Source of the DNA: Trichomonas tenax | Lineage: Eukaryota > Parabasalia > Trichomonadida > Trichomonadidae | NCBI GenBank assembly: GCA_023091735.1 | Contig: JALKBU010000161.1 | Coordinates: forward strand, 1 to 64,000 | Length of the DNA stretch: 64,000 bases | Reading direction: 5' to 3' | Shown here: in pieces, positions 10,623-20,872 of the stretch | How positions within the stretch are numbered: the stretch's first letter is position 1 | Layout: each line of letters starts with the position of its first letter | Made by a program: the position numbers and the translations under genes | The notes under the pieces: generated by a model | Seen by the model: the letters and a program-made list of their open reading frames with translations, nothing else | Databases searched by the model: none | What the model was told of the DNA's origin: nothing

Positions 10623-11276
10623 ATGGTGAATGATGTAATCGAAAAACTGTCATTTTTTGGAATGGAAAGTTCATGTTTTTCACAAAGTTTTATTGCTCAG
10701 CAGATTGTTAAAGAATTTTTGGATTCTGGAGGGACAACTTTTGACGATTTTATTTCTATTTGGAGAAAAAACAATGGATCAAAAATTCATTCATTTGATT
10801 CTCCAAGACCTTTAGTATTTGGACGATGCCAATCTGCTTTTGCAACATTTTTAGGTTTAATTGTATATAAAAAGCAAGAAGAATTTGTTATATCAGGATA
10901 TTTTGGTTTATATTTAACATATAGAACTCAAAACCTTCAAGTTCCTGAGCCAATACTTCTAACTTCCCAAGAATACTCTATAATCAATAGTAAATCAAAC
11001 ATTAACAAAGCAATAAAATCGATTATTAAATATCTAAATAATCAAAATGCAATTGTAATATCAGCGAAATCTTATGCTATTCTGACAGCAAATCCTCGTT
11101 ATCCACCAAAATATGTCAGCAGCGAAAGATCTGTCTATTTCAAAGTCGAAGAAACAAAATTGGAGAAAATACATCGAATATCTTCAAAGAATATTGATCT
11201 AACTGACGATCCTACTGAACTAGAAGCTGAATATAATGGTATTATGAATGAAATCTTCGAAAATTCAGAAACATGA
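10623..11276 (+). CDS. SNAP43/SNAPC1-like snRNA promoter factor (tentative)
   Basis: This is a 217-residue protein. An N-terminal segment (FLDSGGTTFDDFISIWRKN) is followed by a helical region with FATFLGLIVYKKQ and GYFGLYLTYRTQ. Then come a proline-containing segment (VPEPILLTSQEY) and a later SYAILTANPRYPPKY. This order parallels SNAP43: an FxDFxxxWR segment, a helical region, then a YLLY..NTQ..P segment. SNAPc binds the proximal element of snRNA genes for RNA polymerase II/III. I judge the match from pattern only. The divergent gene upstream is the AAA protein, 270 bases away. Confidence 0.5.
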   Translation: MVNDVIEKLSFFGMESSCFSQSFIAQQIVKEFLDSGGTTFDDFISIWRKNNGSKIHSFDSPRPLVFGRCQSAFATFLGLIVYKKQEEFVISGYFGLYLTYRTQNLQVPEPILLTSQEYSIINSKSNINKAIKSIIKYLNNQNAIVISAKSYAILTANPRYPPKYVSSERSVYFKVEETKLEKIHRISSKNIDLTDDPTELEAEYNGIMNEIFENSET

Positions 11277-11767
11277 AAATCATTTCATGGAAGAATCTTT
11301 CATTAAGAAAATCAATTATTGATTAACTAATGGATTCTATATGAATGTCATTGGATTTTTCAGATAGGAAACTATAATTTTTCTTAATTTGTGATGGATT
11401 TGTTGAAAATTAGAGAATGATGATTTTATCATAAATCATGCATCATTAAAAATGAATAGAACTACTGCAGTTCAATTAGGCAGTTATATATCAAATTGAA
11501 TTTATCGATAATAACTCTTGACTACTATTAGAAATTGAAAATTTTAATGAATTTTATTTTTGTCATGTAAAAATCAAATTGTCAGATAACAAAAAAAAAT
11601 GCCAAACCTGATCTAAAGGAAATTGATCAAATTTAATTATATATTTCTATCATGCTCAATAAAGAAATGATGTTTTAAGTGTTTGTTTTGTTATAAATGC
11701 AGTAGATAATGAGATATGAAGATATTTTGTAAGAATTTGTCGTGTAAAGAAAATATAAAAGTGACAT
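11277..11767. promoter_or_regulatory. Intergenic spacer ending in GTGACA start element
   Basis: AT-rich with no coding pattern. AAAAGTGACA (11757-11766) ends one base before the beta-adaptin ATG. Confidence 0.55.
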
Positions 11768-14176
11768 ATGAGTTATGAGAAAAATGTGAAAAACGAGCTC
11801 AGTTCGACAGTTGAAAAGCTTCGGTCGTCAGATTGTAAAGTAGCATTAGAAGGACTCAAATATCTTCTGATTTTGCATGCTCAAGGAGAAGATTTGTCAT
11901 CAATTTACAAAGATATCGCGTTAATTATTCCAGGAAAAAATCCGACAATATGTAGATATCGAAATATCATACTTTCTGACACATATATTGGATACGGTAC
12001 GATTTTGGCTGATTTCCAGTCAGATAACTTTTTATTGCAATCATTTGCAGTGAAAAGAGCTGGACTTGTTATCACAGCGGAATCTGGTGACGTTTTGGTC
12101 CCCATCATACAGGAAGCCGCCGTATCGAAACATCCGCACGTTCGATCATCTGCTGCATTATCGATTCAAAAATTAGAAAAGAACGACACTACGTTGATAG
12201 AACTTTATAAACTCGATCAATTACTCATCAAAATGTTGGATGATCTTGTTATTAGCGTTTCAGCGAATGCTGCTTCAGCAATGATCGAAATTAATAATTC
12301 ACGAACGAAACCACTATTTATTTTCAAATTTGACGATATATTTAGACTTACAAAAGATATGCATGATGCATCTGAATGGTGCAGAATACAAATTCTCAAC
12401 ATTGTTTCGAATTATATTTTTCAAAACGAAGAAGAATGTTTAAAAATCATCGAAAATATGCGACCGCATTTACTTAATCCCAATAGTGCAGTAATTATCG
12501 GCGTTGTAAGAAATATCATTAAATGTTTCCATTTAATTAAAGATAATTCGACAAAAGGAAATTTGTTGCAAATAATCAGCCAATCATTACTAAAATTGCT
12601 ATCAGCACCAGTTGAAACGAGGTTTGTCGTGTTGAAGCAATTTTATATTTTAATCCAAAATTTCAAAGCATTTTTCATAGAAAATCTCAATGTTTCATCG
12701 TTCTTCTACAAATCAGATGATCCAACATACATTCAGCTCGCAAAACTCGATATTATCAAAGCATTAACGACGAATAATAACGTTTCGATTATCATCGATG
12801 AATTAGTTAATTACGCGAAGTCAAAAAACGAAGAAGTTGGCAAAGAGTGCGTTTTTGAACTCGGACATATCGCTTTAACATATCAAGAATCGACAAATAA
12901 AGTTGCAGAAATCATTCATGAGTTATTAGATTTTGAAGATCACAGATCTGTTGTTGAAACATCAATCATTGTTGCTGTCAATATTCTCAGACAATTTCCA
13001 GATCAATATGGAGAAGTTGGAGAAAAGTTGATCACTTTAAATTACGAAGATATCGAAGATCCACGTGCGAAGAGTGCTTTTGTTTGGTTTTTAGGTGATT
13101 GCATGGATATGAGCAAAGTTTGGGATCTCGCAGACAATTTCATGGAAGAACCAAGTATCGTGAAACTTTCCATTTTAGCGACGATTGTTAAATGGTACAT
13201 TTACACGCCAAACGAGATATACAGTGTCCTTTGCCGTGTTTTCAGTCAAGCAACACTTGAAGCGAATGATCCTGAAGTCAGAGACAGAGCTTATTCATAT
13301 TTGAAAGTTTTAGGACAGTTTAAGCAGATAAAAGAACACGTTTTCTTTAAATCCCAAGAATGCGGACTTGACATTGTTCCTGTAGTCAACAAGAAGTTAT
13401 ACGCAGATCTGTTAACATGTCTTGGAAGTGTTGCAACTGTTTTAAACAAGTTTCCTGCTGAATTTTCAAGACGTAACAAAGGAGACAGTGATTTTATTTA
13501 TCCATTGTTATTGGAAAGAAGCGCTAAAACATATGATTGCGAAGCTCGTGGTCAGTTCCTTGTTGACAACGATGGACAGAGGTGTTTGATGCTCTACATG
13601 AAGAACATGGGCAACAATCCATTCAACTTGAGGAAACTTGAATTTAAACCGAGTACTTTTGGATTCACTCCTCTTGCTTTCACTGCACTTCCAAAAATCG
13701 AAGCGAAACAAAGCGCATTGACGAAAATTCTTGTTGTCAATAGTATGGCTTTCATAGATAAGTCCACGATATCAAATGTGATTAAAGTTGAAGGCCAAGT
13801 TAATATGGGAGTCATCAGTTTTTCTGGTGAAATCCCTCTCAAGTTTATTCTGCTGCCAATGGAATACGGAAAGATTGGACGCCAAGAGTTTAACACGGTT
13901 TATCCAAAACTGAGTGAATCAGATGAGATTTCATTCTTAGTGAGAGAAACAAAACTTAATGATCCAACAAAAGTTGTTCAAGCATTAGAGAAAGAATGGA
14001 TCTTCTTTTTCGGTAAGAAAGATAATGTTATTTATTTCTCAGGGCGCACAGTTACCAATGATTTGTTAATATTAACTGTTGTTATTGTTGACAATTCATG
14101 CAAAGTTGCTTTAAGAATGGAAAATATGAACATGAGGAGTCTTATTTTAGGTCTCGTCACAGGTCTCCTCAAATGA
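11768..14176 (+). CDS. Beta-adaptin (AP complex beta subunit)
   Basis: This 802-residue protein has an N-terminal ARM/HEAT trunk (about 1-560). It includes beta-adaptin landmarks such as SDDPTYIQLAKLDIIKAL, KECVFELGHIAL, EDPRAKSAFVWFLGDC and NDPEVRDRAYSYLKVL. A linker follows, then a two-part C-terminal appendage (about 590-802) with beta-sandwich and platform character. Beta-adaptins pair with a second large chain, mu and sigma in AP-1, AP-2 or AP-4 coats and bind clathrin and accessory proteins. Which AP complex it serves cannot be decided here. I see no clear clathrin-box in the short hinge. The start lies directly behind AAAAGTGACAT. Confidence 0.9.
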   Translation: MSYEKNVKNELSSTVEKLRSSDCKVALEGLKYLLILHAQGEDLSSIYKDIALIIPGKNPTICRYRNIILSDTYIGYGTILADFQSDNFLLQSFAVKRAGLVITAESGDVLVPIIQEAAVSKHPHVRSSAALSIQKLEKNDTTLIELYKLDQLLIKMLDDLVISVSANAASAMIEINNSRTKPLFIFKFDDIFRLTKDMHDASEWCRIQILNIVSNYIFQNEEECLKIIENMRPHLLNPNSAVIIGVVRNIIKCFHLIKDNSTKGNLLQIISQSLLKLLSAPVETRFVVLKQFYILIQNFKAFFIENLNVSSFFYKSDDPTYIQLAKLDIIKALTTNNNVSIIIDELVNYAKSKNEEVGKECVFELGHIALTYQESTNKVAEIIHELLDFEDHRSVVETSIIVAVNILRQFPDQYGEVGEKLITLNYEDIEDPRAKSAFVWFLGDCMDMSKVWDLADNFMEEPSIVKLSILATIVKWYIYTPNEIYSVLCRVFSQATLEANDPEVRDRAYSYLKVLGQFKQIKEHVFFKSQECGLDIVPVVNKKLYADLLTCLGSVATVLNKFPAEFSRRNKGDSDFIYPLLLERSAKTYDCEARGQFLVDNDGQRCLMLYMKNMGNNPFNLRKLEFKPSTFGFTPLAFTALPKIEAKQSALTKILVVNSMAFIDKSTISNVIKVEGQVNMGVISFSGEIPLKFILLPMEYGKIGRQEFNTVYPKLSESDEISFLVRETKLNDPTKVVQALEKEWIFFFGKKDNVIYFSGRTVTNDLLILTVVIVDNSCKVALRMENMNMRSLILGLVTGLLK

Positions 14177-14260
14177 TATATTATGTTTTTTGTTTGTTTG
14201 TATTATAAATAGATTAATTTTTTTTAATTCGCATATTAATATATATCAAATAAGAGAAAC

Positions 14261-14752
14261 TCAGGCATATAAATCAGTTGATTTTTCGATCTTTGGTTTC
14301 GCTCTATGCATAAAGAATGGCATAATGAGTAAGAAAATTGTTAAGACAACAGAATGGAGTACATAAACAAGCTTGAAGTAGTCTTCTTTTGTATCATGAT
14401 TCTTATAATAATCGTGTAACTTCATTTGAATTAATTTAACAATCATTTTGAATACTTTGTGAATGAACATTGTGATTCCTAAAAGGAATGATATGTTTGA
14501 TAATCCCATTTCTGTTGCCAAAGCAGGAATAGTTATAACAATCTGCGGTGTTCCTGCAAGATTCAAGAAGAAAAGGAAAGTTGTTGTGCCTTTCATCTTC
14601 GCGTCGAAAGACATAAATAAAACAAAAATACAAACAATCAAAAGAATCAAAGTGGCAGTGAAGTTGATGAATTTTTTCTTCTGTATAAAACCAGACAAAA
14701 ATGTTAATATTAATGTGCCAATAATTTGTCCAGCAAATGATACCAAATTCAT
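14261..14752 (-). pseudogene. C-terminal fragment of a multi-pass membrane transporter
   Basis: The 163-residue frame contains about five hydrophobic segments (VSFAGQIIGTLILTFLSGFI, ATLILLIVCIFVLFMSF, a TFLFFLNLAG segment, a LGITMFIHKVF segment and VLHSVVLTIFLLIMPFF) and a charged tail. It resembles the C-terminal half of a major-facilitator-type carrier. Such proteins are usually 400 or more residues, and no N-terminal half is visible upstream. The stretch above the first ATG (14753-14830) is non-coding and contains CGGAGCGAAGCGGAG. It is probably a remnant rather than a complete gene. The substrate cannot be inferred. Confidence 0.5.
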
Positions 14753-15710
14753 TGTTTGAGTATCTTTTTGTTTCAGTGACGGAGCGAAGCGGAGTTACTT
14801 TTTGAACAATTCTCTAATCGTTATGCCTTGAATTTTGTAATAAATTGTTAAATATGTGTTTCTTTTGGAAACAATAATAAAAAAAATTTATTTTAAGTGA
14901 GTGTAAGAAAAAAATCACTTCACCAAAAAAATTAACAGTATTTACTTTTCTCATAGATCCTGAGTTTTCGCCAAAACAAAACACGTTCAAACTCCTTTGT
15001 TCTGTACCTTCGAGATGAACACTCCACACCTCAATGAATTTGCGGAGTTTTTTTCCCCTGTTTTACAGTTATCCCATTATCCATAACCAAATTGACTGCG
15101 ATGAATCACTGTTAAAGGCCACAGTTCTACACTATTGGCCCAAGTATTCATCTAAAATACTTTATTATACTCGAATAAAATTTACACCCCTTAAAATATT
15201 TTTTATATTTCCAAAAACGAAACCTTATTTAACAATTTTTTTCTTACAAAATTCAACGATATAACGATTTTGAATATTTACAGTCAAATAACCTTATTTT
15301 GACATTCATTCATAATTACAACGATAGAAAATAACTCTAAAATATAGATTCCCTTAATATGTATATTTGAAATTTATATGAGAAAACAAAAAATATTGAT
15401 TTTATTACCAAGATATCAAAAATCTCTATAAAATAATTGATGTTTTTTTCCAAAAATTTTAATGAAAATAGCTATAACATTATTGATCTATTCCAAATAT
15501 ATAATTAAAATAGTAGACAGCACTTCAAAACAATCTAATGATGATCAAAAATTTAATGATTTTTGGATATTACATAATGATCAAAACACGAATGTAAAAG
15601 AAAATTTGGGTTTTTGAAATAAAGTGAAGAATTTAAATGATATATTTGACATATAAAGTTGAATAATCTGACATGTAAACTACAATTTCCGTTTTTAAAA
15701 TCCAATATTG
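14753..15710. other. Long intergenic region without a recognisable gene
   Basis: Very AT-rich. Short frames on both strands (for example around 15034-15264) have no family character or coding-like composition. The GC-rich word CGGAGCGAAGCGGAG near 14780 stands out from its surroundings. Confidence 0.5.
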
Positions 15711-16760
15711 ATGAAATCGCAAGGTTCCACTCTCGAAATCCAACCAAACTCTCAATACGACCAAACAATCGCGTTCAGTGGCAGTGACTCTCAGTCAGAA
15801 GAAGATCCATATGCTGGCCAAAGCCCTTTAGGTGACACCGACCAGGATGGATTTGGAATGGGAAGACCGTCAGCTCCATCCGGACCCGGTGACCGCCTCA
15901 ATAACTTTAGAATTGGAGATGGATTCGATATTGGATTTGGAATGGACAGTCCAAGCCCTAAAGGAGGCCTCGGAGGATTCTCCGGTGACAGTCCAACGGG
16001 TATTGGTGGATTTGGAAGAGATGGTTTCGGTAAAATGTGGGGTGGTTTTGGTGAATTCTCTCCTAGACCTGCAGGAAACGATGCTACGACATCGAATCCT
16101 GAACTTGCTCAGATTTTCGGCCTTATTACGAGTTTTCAGCCAGAACCAATTCAAATTCCGCCGCATTTCAAGCCTTTCTTACCAGATTTGATACCAGCGA
16201 TTGGTGCAATCGATGCATTCATCAAAGTTCCAAGGCCTGATGATGAAGAAGAACCTCTTGGTTTGACAATTCTCGATGAGCCAACAATCGGATGTTCTGA
16301 TCCTCAAATCATTCGTATGCAGCTTCGCGAGAAGTATGGAATCGTTTCTGCACAAGAAGGCGATGGTTACATTGGTGAAATCGAAGATCTTGAGAATAAT
16401 CAGAAAGCGTTGGACACATTCCTTGAAAATTACGAGGAGATGATCAGAGATCGTCCACCTCCGACAATTGTATATAGCTATAAGATGCCAGACTTAAATG
16501 ATCTTCTTGACGTGTGGCCAGAGGATTTAGAGAAGGCTCTTGAGTCTATTCCTCTTCCATCCGCTGATATGGATCTTACTATTGAGGAATACGCGAAAAT
16601 TATTTGTGCATTCCTTGATATTCCTGTTAAAGGAAATATCATTGAATCATTGCATGTTTTCTTCACACTGTATATGACATTCGAAGAAAACCAGCACTTC
16701 TCAGACAATATGCCAACAAGGAACTCTGTCTCCCTCCAAAATGTTTTGAAATTAGACTAA
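15711..16760 (+). CDS. IFT46: Intraflagellar transport protein 46
   Basis: This 349-residue protein has a glycine/aspartate-rich disordered N-terminus (1-140, many GFG and DGFG words) followed by the conserved IFT46 core. Landmarks are PHFKPFLPDLIPAIGAIDAF, KVPRPDDE, LGLTILDEP, RPPPTIVYSYKMPDLNDL, WPEDLEKAL and IICAFLDIPVKGNIIESL. IFT46 is a core IFT-B1 subunit and in algae carries outer dynein arm cargo, which pairs naturally with DNAAF1 in this window. The Gly-rich N-terminus is unusual next to the acidic N-terminus of animal and algal homologues. The start used is the ATG at 15711. Confidence 0.95.
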   Translation: MKSQGSTLEIQPNSQYDQTIAFSGSDSQSEEDPYAGQSPLGDTDQDGFGMGRPSAPSGPGDRLNNFRIGDGFDIGFGMDSPSPKGGLGGFSGDSPTGIGGFGRDGFGKMWGGFGEFSPRPAGNDATTSNPELAQIFGLITSFQPEPIQIPPHFKPFLPDLIPAIGAIDAFIKVPRPDDEEEPLGLTILDEPTIGCSDPQIIRMQLREKYGIVSAQEGDGYIGEIEDLENNQKALDTFLENYEEMIRDRPPPTIVYSYKMPDLNDLLDVWPEDLEKALESIPLPSADMDLTIEEYAKIICAFLDIPVKGNIIESLHVFFTLYMTFEENQHFSDNMPTRNSVSLQNVLKLD

Positions 16761-17282
16761 ATATTGAAATACTGATATATACTATAATAAACATAAAGCT
16801 CTCAATCAACACTACTAAACATAAATATTTAAATTGAACGAAATCTTGTTCAATATTGAATAAAATTATATTTTCTTATTCACATCAATTCCTTTGAGAT
16901 TTATTATTTCTATATGAAGGTAAATATATTTCCCAAAGCTCGATTAACAATTTTGAAAATTTTAAAATATTGAAGATTTTATAATAAATATTTTGGTGAA
17001 TTTATTCATGATACAAAGAGTTGTGATTAAATTCATTAAAATCAATTTTGAATGATTTGATAGAATCACAACTTAAAAATCATTTATGAAATATTATCTG
17101 TATCTTTAGGAAATGCTAAATCTAAAATAAAGAGATTTTTTATTTTTGTCTCCAAAAATTTTCCAAATCGTCCCAAAACTCAAAATATAAATAGAAAATA
17201 TGATACCAGAAATCAAAATCAAATAAAAAACAAAAGAGAAATTTTTGGTGAATGAAAAAAAATTGTTGGGCCAAAGAAAAAA
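16761..17282. other. Intergenic spacer, AT-rich
   Basis: No gene or repeat is evident. Long A-runs sit just before the next start codon. Confidence 0.55.
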
Positions 17283-18254
17283 ATGAGTGATTTATTACAA
17301 CAACTTTCCGCGATCCAAGGCGAAAAGGGCAAGAAAGGCAAGAAGGCCAAGAAGATGGCGAAGCAGAGCAACAACGAATCAAAGCCAAAGGTCATTCACC
17401 TTCAATCTCTCGAACAACTCGAAGAAAAAGCACGTCAGATGAGTTTCACCAACGCACAGAGAAGAGATGACGATGACGACGCTCCAACAAAGGTTCAGAC
17501 ATACCATGAAGAAACTAAAGCACTTCTACATCCAATTATCGTTGCTGCGGCAGCACAACAAGCATCAACAATCAGACTCGACACAAACGACATCAGGATT
17601 ATTTTCCAGAACACATCTATCGCTAAAATCATTGAAAAGGATATGTATTTCCTTGTTGATTTCACAAACGAGGAAGACAGAAAGGCAGCTATGAAGAAGA
17701 ACAAAATGCAGTTCCGCACAGGTGTCATCTTAGTCGATGAGTACGACGAATCTCAAGAAAAACCAGCACCAAGACAATCTGGAGGCTTCGGCGGTTACGG
17801 CGACTACGGCAGAACATACGGCGGACCAAGACAGCAGCCAATGCCAGGTTACGAAAGACCACCATATGGTGATAGACCAGGATACATATTTGGCGGTGAG
17901 AGAAAGATGCAGCCAAATCCAAACGAGGATTATCCAAACGATGTATACGGTGATGCTCCAGAAAGACCAAATCGCTTCGAGAGCTCCCCAACAAGATCAT
18001 TCGCTGGATTCGGCTCAAGAAGACAGGGCGATCCTTCGTATGGTGGCGGCTATGGCCAGCGTGATAATTACAGCCCACGTGATAGTTACGGTTTCGGCGG
18101 TAGAAGAGAACAGCCAGCTGCTCCTGCTCCAGCTCCAACTATGTCTACACCAGCACCATCAGGTGAGAAGAAATTGAGCTGGATGGAGATGAGAAGATTA
18201 GAGAAACTGAAGAAAGAACAAGAAGCTGCAGCGGCTAAGGCAGCTGATAATTGA
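17283..18254 (+). CDS. RNA-binding-type protein: degenerate RRM plus RGG/FG-rich region
   Basis: In this 323-residue protein a lysine-rich N-terminus (GKKGKKAKKMAKQ) leads to a helical linker and then a half-recognisable RRM (about 95-155: IRIIFQNTSIAKII, YFLVDFTNEEDRKAAMKKN, GVILVDEYDE). Residues 160-290 are rich in GGFGGYG, GYG, RGD/YGGGYG and proline. The C-terminus is a Lys/Glu helix (LSWMEMRRLEKLKKEQEAAA). The layout recalls eIF4B/eIF4H or hnRNP proteins, which bind RNA and help scan mRNA, but the RNP1 aromatic motif is not clear. Base composition is GC-richer than its neighbours, suggesting strong expression. It is probably cytoplasmic and phase-separation prone; this is inference. Confidence 0.75.
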   Translation: MSDLLQQLSAIQGEKGKKGKKAKKMAKQSNNESKPKVIHLQSLEQLEEKARQMSFTNAQRRDDDDDAPTKVQTYHEETKALLHPIIVAAAAQQASTIRLDTNDIRIIFQNTSIAKIIEKDMYFLVDFTNEEDRKAAMKKNKMQFRTGVILVDEYDESQEKPAPRQSGGFGGYGDYGRTYGGPRQQPMPGYERPPYGDRPGYIFGGERKMQPNPNEDYPNDVYGDAPERPNRFESSPTRSFAGFGSRRQGDPSYGGGYGQRDNYSPRDSYGFGGRREQPAAPAPAPTMSTPAPSGEKKLSWMEMRRLEKLKKEQEAAAAKAADN

Positions 18255-18595
18255 ACAAATACAGTCTTTTAATAAATATATTTATTCTTGATTCCTAATT
18301 ATTATATTATTAAATATTATATCTTTTTTTGAAGAACATTCAAAGATATGTTCAATGCCTTAATGTTTTCACTTTTTTCTATAGTGAATACTCATATTGA
18401 TTATCAAAAAAAAAATTGAATTCAATAATGAATAAATTCTAAATATTTTGAGTGAAATATGGAATATTCATATAATTAGTGCGATCCATTGATTTAAAAA
18501 ATCTATAAAAATTCCAATAAAACAAAATATTTATGAAAGTAAATAAATTTTTATAATATAGAATACCTTATTTTAGTTGTCAGTTTTCATTATTA
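18255..18595. other. Intergenic spacer
   Basis: AT-rich. The word TCAGTTTTCATTA at 18580-18592 lies four bases before the next ATG and looks initiator-like. Confidence 0.5.
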
Positions 18596-18862
18596 ATGAA
18601 TCCTGCGAAAGATTCTGTCATTAGGAGGACATTGAGGACAATGTCTGATATTATTTTCGACAGATTCATTGATAAGGATTCGGCAGAACACAGACTAAGC
18701 GCGAAAGAAGAAAAGTTTGTTGATAGAGCCGCATTAAAGTACATAGAAACAGCCAGTTATGTAGCAAACACATTTGACGAGTCGTTGAACCATCTCATGC
18801 AAGTTCAATATCAAGCACAGGCTCAACAATACGCGATGCAAAATCAAAATGCAAATCATTGA
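18596..18862 (+). CDS. Small helical protein, function unknown
   Basis: This 88-residue protein is almost wholly alpha-helical and ends in a Q/A/N-rich tail (QYQAQAQQYAMQNQNANH). The segment LSAKEEKFVDRAALKYIETA followed by FDESLNHLM is well formed and coding-like (few stop-prone codons, GC above the flanks). Its initiator-like upstream word also supports a real gene. The size and helix pattern could fit a small subunit of a larger complex, for instance of the transcription or Mediator type, but I do not recognise it. Confidence 0.65.
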   Translation: MNPAKDSVIRRTLRTMSDIIFDRFIDKDSAEHRLSAKEEKFVDRAALKYIETASYVANTFDESLNHLMQVQYQAQAQQYAMQNQNANH

Positions 18863-19283
18863 TATTAATCTCTGCAAATGCACTGCTGCCTACTGTTGTT
18901 TGTAGTATTTTTTTTAATAACACGATCAATATTATTTTTTTTATAAAAGGATATCAAACGAAATTGGATGTTGAAATTTACCCAGCGAACAAAGGTCATC
19001 GAATACATTGACGTAATATCAAAAATCTATCTTATTTTTAAGATCAAATATTTGATTTTATAATTTTAGAAAATTTTAAATATGTTTAATTATAAAAATG
19101 ATGTATCAGAAGTAGTATAGAATGATGATCATGTTTCCAAGGCTAAATTTTAATTCATTTTTTTTGACATTCTTCAAAATCGTGTTTTGTTTTAATAAAC
19201 ATAATAATTATACTCTTAAGAGTCCGTTTTTAATGTCAAATCTTTCGACCACGAAAATTGAATTTTTTTGGCCAGATTTATAA
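18863..19283. other. Intergenic spacer
   Basis: AT-rich, with no gene seen. Confidence 0.55.
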
Positions 19284-20819
19284 ATGAGTGAAAACAACGC
19301 CATTCTCAGCCTTCTCGCCAACGCAGAGTCCTTGAACTCATTGGAACTCGCCAAGAAGCTTGAGATCACACACGAGAAGCTCTATTCAATCATCCTCTCC
19401 CTTCAGGCTTTGAATTTAGTCACATTCGAGAACAAGGCAGAGCAGAAGAACGAGACATCCGCTGAAGGCCACTTCTACGTGCAGCACGGAACACCAGAGT
19501 ACAAGTTTGCCCAATACGTTGCTGAACATCCAGGCAAGAATGCGAAAGAGCTCACAGCTGAGTTCACAAAGGCCATCGAAACAATCTACCCAGCTCCACT
19601 CCCAGTCAAGGCCGAGGCAATGGCAGCTCCAGTCTTCGGCAAGGCCAAGCAATCTGGATATATCAAAGTTGATGGCGGCAATGTCGTTCCTAATGACGTC
19701 TCCAAAGATAAGATTAAGGAGTTGCTCGCTAACTTCGAGGCTGGACAGCAGCTTGCCCCTAAGGAACTTCAGGATCTCACAAAGCGTTCCTTGATCGTTA
19801 AGGTCAACGTCACATACTTCATCCTCCGCAAGGGCGAGAAGTTTGTCGACTCAATGGACAAGGTTAGAAAGCCAGTTGCTGAACTCACAGAAGATATGGT
19901 TAAGAGCGGTGAATGGCAGAATGTCGACTTCACACCACTCAACTTCGAGGCTCAGGGCTTGAAGATCGCCGTCGGCCATGAACACCCACTTCTCAAGGTC
20001 CGCACAGAGTTCCGCAACATCTTCTTCCAGATGGGATTCGAGGAGATGGACACATCAAAGTGGGTTGAGAACTCCTTCTGGAACTTCGACTCCCTCTTCC
20101 AGGGCCAGCAGCACCCATGCCGTGATATGCATGATACCTTCTTCCTCTCCAACCCAGAGTACGCTCAGGCTATCGCTGATCACGACTACTTCCTCCGCGT
20201 CAAGGAGATGCACGAGAAGGGTGGCAACGGGTCCATCGGTCTCAGATACGACTTCTCTGAGTCTGTTCCAATCACAAACATCATGCGTACACACACAACA
20301 GCTGTTTCTTCAAGAACACTCAAGATGATCGCTGATAACTTCAAGGCTTCCGGCGAACTCCGCCCAAGAAAGTTCTTCTCCATCGATCGTGTTTACAGAA
20401 ACGAGACACTCGATGCTACACACCTTGCTGAGTTCCACCAGGTCGAAGGCTTCATCATCGACAGGAACCTTTCTCTCGGTGACCTCATGAACAACATCCG
20501 TGAGTTCTTCTCAAGAATTGGCCTCAACGACATCACTTTCAAGCCAGCTTACAACCCATACACAGAGCCATCCATGGAAATCTTCGCCTACCACCCAGGC
20601 CTCAAGAAGACAATCGAAATCGGTAACTCTGGTATGTTCCGTCCAGAAATGCTCGAGCCAATGGGCATCCCATCCGAGTGGCGTGTCATCGCTTGGGGCT
20701 TCTCACTAGAGAGACCAACAATGATCGAATACAAGATCGATGAAATCAGGAAGCTTGAGGGTCCAAACGTTTCTCTTGATCTCATTGAAAACGTTCCAAT
20801 GTGCCGCCTTACATTCTAA
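19284..20819 (+). CDS. FARSA: Phenylalanyl-tRNA synthetase alpha subunit, cytosolic
   Basis: The 511 residues match the eukaryotic/archaeal alpha subunit. N-terminal winged-helix DNA-binding-like domains (about 1-200) precede the class II catalytic domain (about 215-511). Motif 2-like RYDFSESVPITN and FFSIDRVYRNETLDATHL, plus the motif 3 region (GNSGMFRPEML and VIAWGFSLERPTM), are intact. The enzyme charges tRNA-Phe as an (alpha-beta)2 tetramer; the beta gene is not in this window. The gene is strikingly GC-rich with C- and G-ending codons against its AT-rich neighbours, a sign of translational selection in a highly expressed gene. The start is the ATG after GGCCAGATTTATAA. Confidence 0.98.
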   Translation: MSENNAILSLLANAESLNSLELAKKLEITHEKLYSIILSLQALNLVTFENKAEQKNETSAEGHFYVQHGTPEYKFAQYVAEHPGKNAKELTAEFTKAIETIYPAPLPVKAEAMAAPVFGKAKQSGYIKVDGGNVVPNDVSKDKIKELLANFEAGQQLAPKELQDLTKRSLIVKVNVTYFILRKGEKFVDSMDKVRKPVAELTEDMVKSGEWQNVDFTPLNFEAQGLKIAVGHEHPLLKVRTEFRNIFFQMGFEEMDTSKWVENSFWNFDSLFQGQQHPCRDMHDTFFLSNPEYAQAIADHDYFLRVKEMHEKGGNGSIGLRYDFSESVPITNIMRTHTTAVSSRTLKMIADNFKASGELRPRKFFSIDRVYRNETLDATHLAEFHQVEGFIIDRNLSLGDLMNNIREFFSRIGLNDITFKPAYNPYTEPSMEIFAYHPGLKKTIEIGNSGMFRPEMLEPMGIPSEWRVIAWGFSLERPTMIEYKIDEIRKLEGPNVSLDLIENVPMCRLTF

Positions 20820-20872
20820 AACATCTTCTTCAATTTTCACAAAACAATTTTTTTACAAAACAATATCTATAA

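Noticed and set aside
17725..18138. Long antisense frame over the RGG/FG gene
   Set aside because: It is a shadow of the GC-rich, Gly/Tyr/Arg codon pattern of the real gene; its own sequence is low complexity.
19416..20785. Several antisense and shifted frames over Phe-tRNA synthetase
   Set aside because: Codon bias of a highly expressed gene creates open shadow frames; none has family character.
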